Source of the DNA: JANTGF01 sp033791445
GTDB taxonomy: Bacteria > Bacteroidota > Bacteroidia > Bacteroidales > VadinHA17
Length of the DNA stretch: 64,000 nucleotides
Direction of reading: 5' to 3'
NCBI GenBank assembly: GCA_033791445.1
Contig: JASJGS010000114.1
Span: forward strand, 1-64,000
Position 1 is the stretch's first letter; each line of letters starts with the position of its first letter. A program made the translations under genes and the position numbers. The notes under the pieces were generated by a model. That model saw nothing but the letters and a program-made list of their open reading frames with translations, was not told the origin of the DNA and did no database searches. Positions 63,601 through 64,000 of this stretch are shown one piece after another.

Positions 63601-63619
63601 AGCAAAAAAAAGAAGTTAA
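60608..63619 (+). CDS. secDF: protein translocase subunit SecDF (fusion)
   Basis: 1003 residues, SecD and SecF in one chain as usual in Bacteroidota. SecD: one helix (about 7-25), the signature L-G-L-D-L-K-G-G-M-N-V near 78, a large periplasmic P1 region with R-I-N-R-F-G-V-A-Q-P, then five helices (about 520-680) with V-L-T-I-G-M-S-V-D-A-N-V-L-I-Y-E-R. SecF: a helix near 700, V-D-F-T-G-G-R-T-Y near 722, and helices (about 820-980) with M-G-Y-S-V-N-D-T-V-V-V-Y-D-R. It uses the proton-motive force to finish Sec-dependent export, supplying the many exported proteins here. A terminator follows. Confidence 0.96.
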   Translation: MRNKGAILFLTITVAVVISYHLSFTVVTSRVKKAAAEYAQGDLIKESNYVDSIASLQKDEWSFLGNTYKECQEKELNLGLDLKGGMNVILEISVVDIIQSLSNYSTDTTFVQAVRLAQEKQKDSQEDFVTLFGNSFEEIDPNARLAAIFNTIELKSQVDFNSSNQDVLKVIRNETESAVNNSFNILESRINRFGVAQPSIQLLGSQGRIMVELPGVKDTERVRKLLQGTANLEFWETYENGEVAQYLIEANARLKVVLGLDIATDDTVGIESPNLTEGEQQVAADDTSKSLLDLMESDTVQATDDSQSLDQFKNENPLFAVLYPNTSRDGQFAPGSVVGYSHYRDTAKVNAYFKMEQIAAIFPRDLKFVWHWKPYKYDDTQSLFEFHAVKITTRDGRAPLAGDVITGARDEYNQTSGDAQVSMNMNTEGSKVWARMTRENIGKCIAIVLDDYVRSAPRVSVEIKGGSSEITGDFTIDEAKDLANILKSGKLPAPARIEQETIVGPSLGQEAIDSGLNSFMIAFVIVLLYMVFYYSYRAGSVADIALIINMFFLMGVLASLGAVLTLPGIAGIVLTIGMSVDANVLIYERIKEELRAGKGIKLAIKEGYKNAYSAIIDANVTTLLTAGILFFFGTGPIKGFATTLGIGIITSLFSAIFITRLIFEKMLDKNMKLTFATKLTENAFSNMSIKFISKRKVFYVVSGALVIISIISLLTRGLNPSVDFTGGRTYIVRFEEAPSTVDVQNNLKLVFGEAPEVKIFGNDRQLKITTQFMIDDSEADDTVEENLYEGLLPIIGDDVSKEEFLSDYRQSSQMVGPTIADDIKVRAVWVILLSLIVMFVYIVIRFRNWQFGMGAVAALVHDSLIVLGVFSLFYGILPFSLEIDQAFIAAILTVMGYSVNDTVVVYDRIREYVGLYRKRERSEIMDIALNSTLSRTLSTSLSTFLVLLTIFIFGGEVIRGFTFALMVGVVVGTYSSLFVATPMVYDTVKKAETTRVLKAKKRS

Positions 63620-63636
63620 ATTTTTAGAAGATAACC

Positions 63637-63672
63637 AAAACCCTGCTAATTGTATAAGGCAGGGTTTTTTTA
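63637..63672 (+). terminator. terminator of secDF
   Basis: AAAACCCTGC (63637-63646) pairs with GCAGGGTTTT (63659-63668) over a 12-nt loop and runs into a T tract (63665-63671). It follows the secDF stop by 17 bp. Confidence 0.88.
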
Positions 63673-63749
63673 TTCCTTCTAACTTTTGTAAATTCGCATC
63701 AGATATCATTCATTGTTTTTGTTGATAGTTACTACTGAAGTTTCGAAGA

Positions 63750-63977
63750 ATGAATATTTTATTATTTATTAGCGGCGGAGAAATTTTTATTATTTTAATT
63801 GTTGTTTTGTTGCTGTTTGGCGCCAATAAAATTCCGGAAATAGCTCGTGGCCTGGGTAAAGGCATGAAGGAATTTAAAAAAGCCACTGACGATATAAAAC
63901 GAGAGATTAACGATAGCTCTGGCGACATCGTTGACGATATCAACGATATGAAAGATACCTTTAAAGACATTAAGTAG
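63750..63977 (+). CDS. tatA: twin-arginine translocase subunit TatA/TatE
   Basis: 75 residues, within the usual range. A short N-terminal periplasmic turn and one membrane helix (about 9-24), the hinge F-G-A-N-K-I-P-E-I-A-R-G-L-G-K-G and an amphipathic helix with K-E-F-K-K-A-T-D-D. The tail is acidic. It forms the pore component of Tat export of folded proteins. tatB/tatC are not in the window, which ends 23 bp after the stop. Confidence 0.93.
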   Translation: MNILLFISGGEIFIILIVVLLLFGANKIPEIARGLGKGMKEFKKATDDIKREINDSSGDIVDDINDMKDTFKDIK

Positions 63978-64000
63978 GTCACTTTCAAATATCTCCAATT

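Overview
The window is chromosomal DNA from a member of the Bacteroidota. The evidence is low GC content, near absence of Shine-Dalgarno sites, several promoters of the Bacteroidota type (TTTG, about 20 bp, then TAnnTTTG), a type IX secretion (T9SS) type B substrate with a PorP/SprF partner, an SecDF fusion, DUF4783 and DUF5686 proteins, a BlaI/M56-TonB pair and a class of Y_Y_Y/propeller sensors. The gene content resembles Cytophagales more than Bacteroidales, but that placement is tentative. Almost all of the window is ordinary core genome; I see no phage, insertion sequence, CRISPR array or tRNA.

Layout. Positions 1-571 are the 3' end of a 23S rRNA gene, a short spacer and 5S rRNA with a terminator. 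Positions 714-10275 hold a putative porin, an MltF-like lytic transglycosylase, a Nudix hydrolase, a LolC/E-type permease, a NamZ-type (DUF1343) muramidase and a BlaI repressor with an M56 peptidase fused to TonB-type domains. Positions 10362-18830 hold an aminotransferase, valS, a tricorn-like protease and a metallophosphoesterase. Positions 18836-26915 are a nitrogen/carbon block: glutamate dehydrogenase followed by two PEP-synthase-like ATP-grasp proteins (one carrying a C-terminal nucleotidyltransferase), divergent from glutamine synthetase. Positions 26930-34889 hold pdxH, a YihY/BrkB membrane protein, a YqeY protein, nadC, a DUF4783 protein, rlmH and a very large NtrY-like histidine kinase.

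Positions 35063-45456 form a T9SS surface locus: a 1210-residue type B substrate, PorP/SprF, a PD40/PKD protein, an unrecognised secreted protein and a propeller/PP2C sensor phosphatase. Positions 45463-46814 hold a LuxR-type regulator with a degenerate receiver and a YtfE/ScdA-like di-iron protein that lacks the Cys pair. Then come a lipoprotein, der, era, a DUF5686 outer-membrane protein and an rluB-type pseudouridine synthase (minus strand), glmM, an efflux operon (HlyD adaptor, MacB-like permease, TolC), mdh, secDF and tatA.

The points most worth a second look are the gdh/ATP-grasp/nucleotidyltransferase operon beside a glutamine synthetase that lacks the adenylylated tyrosine; a 10-bp-phased array of ACTA/TAGT half sites over the blaI promoter; the Cys-less RIC-like protein paired with an atypical response regulator; the T9SS locus with its dedicated sensor; and a small inverted-repeat element between yqeY and brkB. 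Functions are read from motifs and remembered family signatures; no database search was run.
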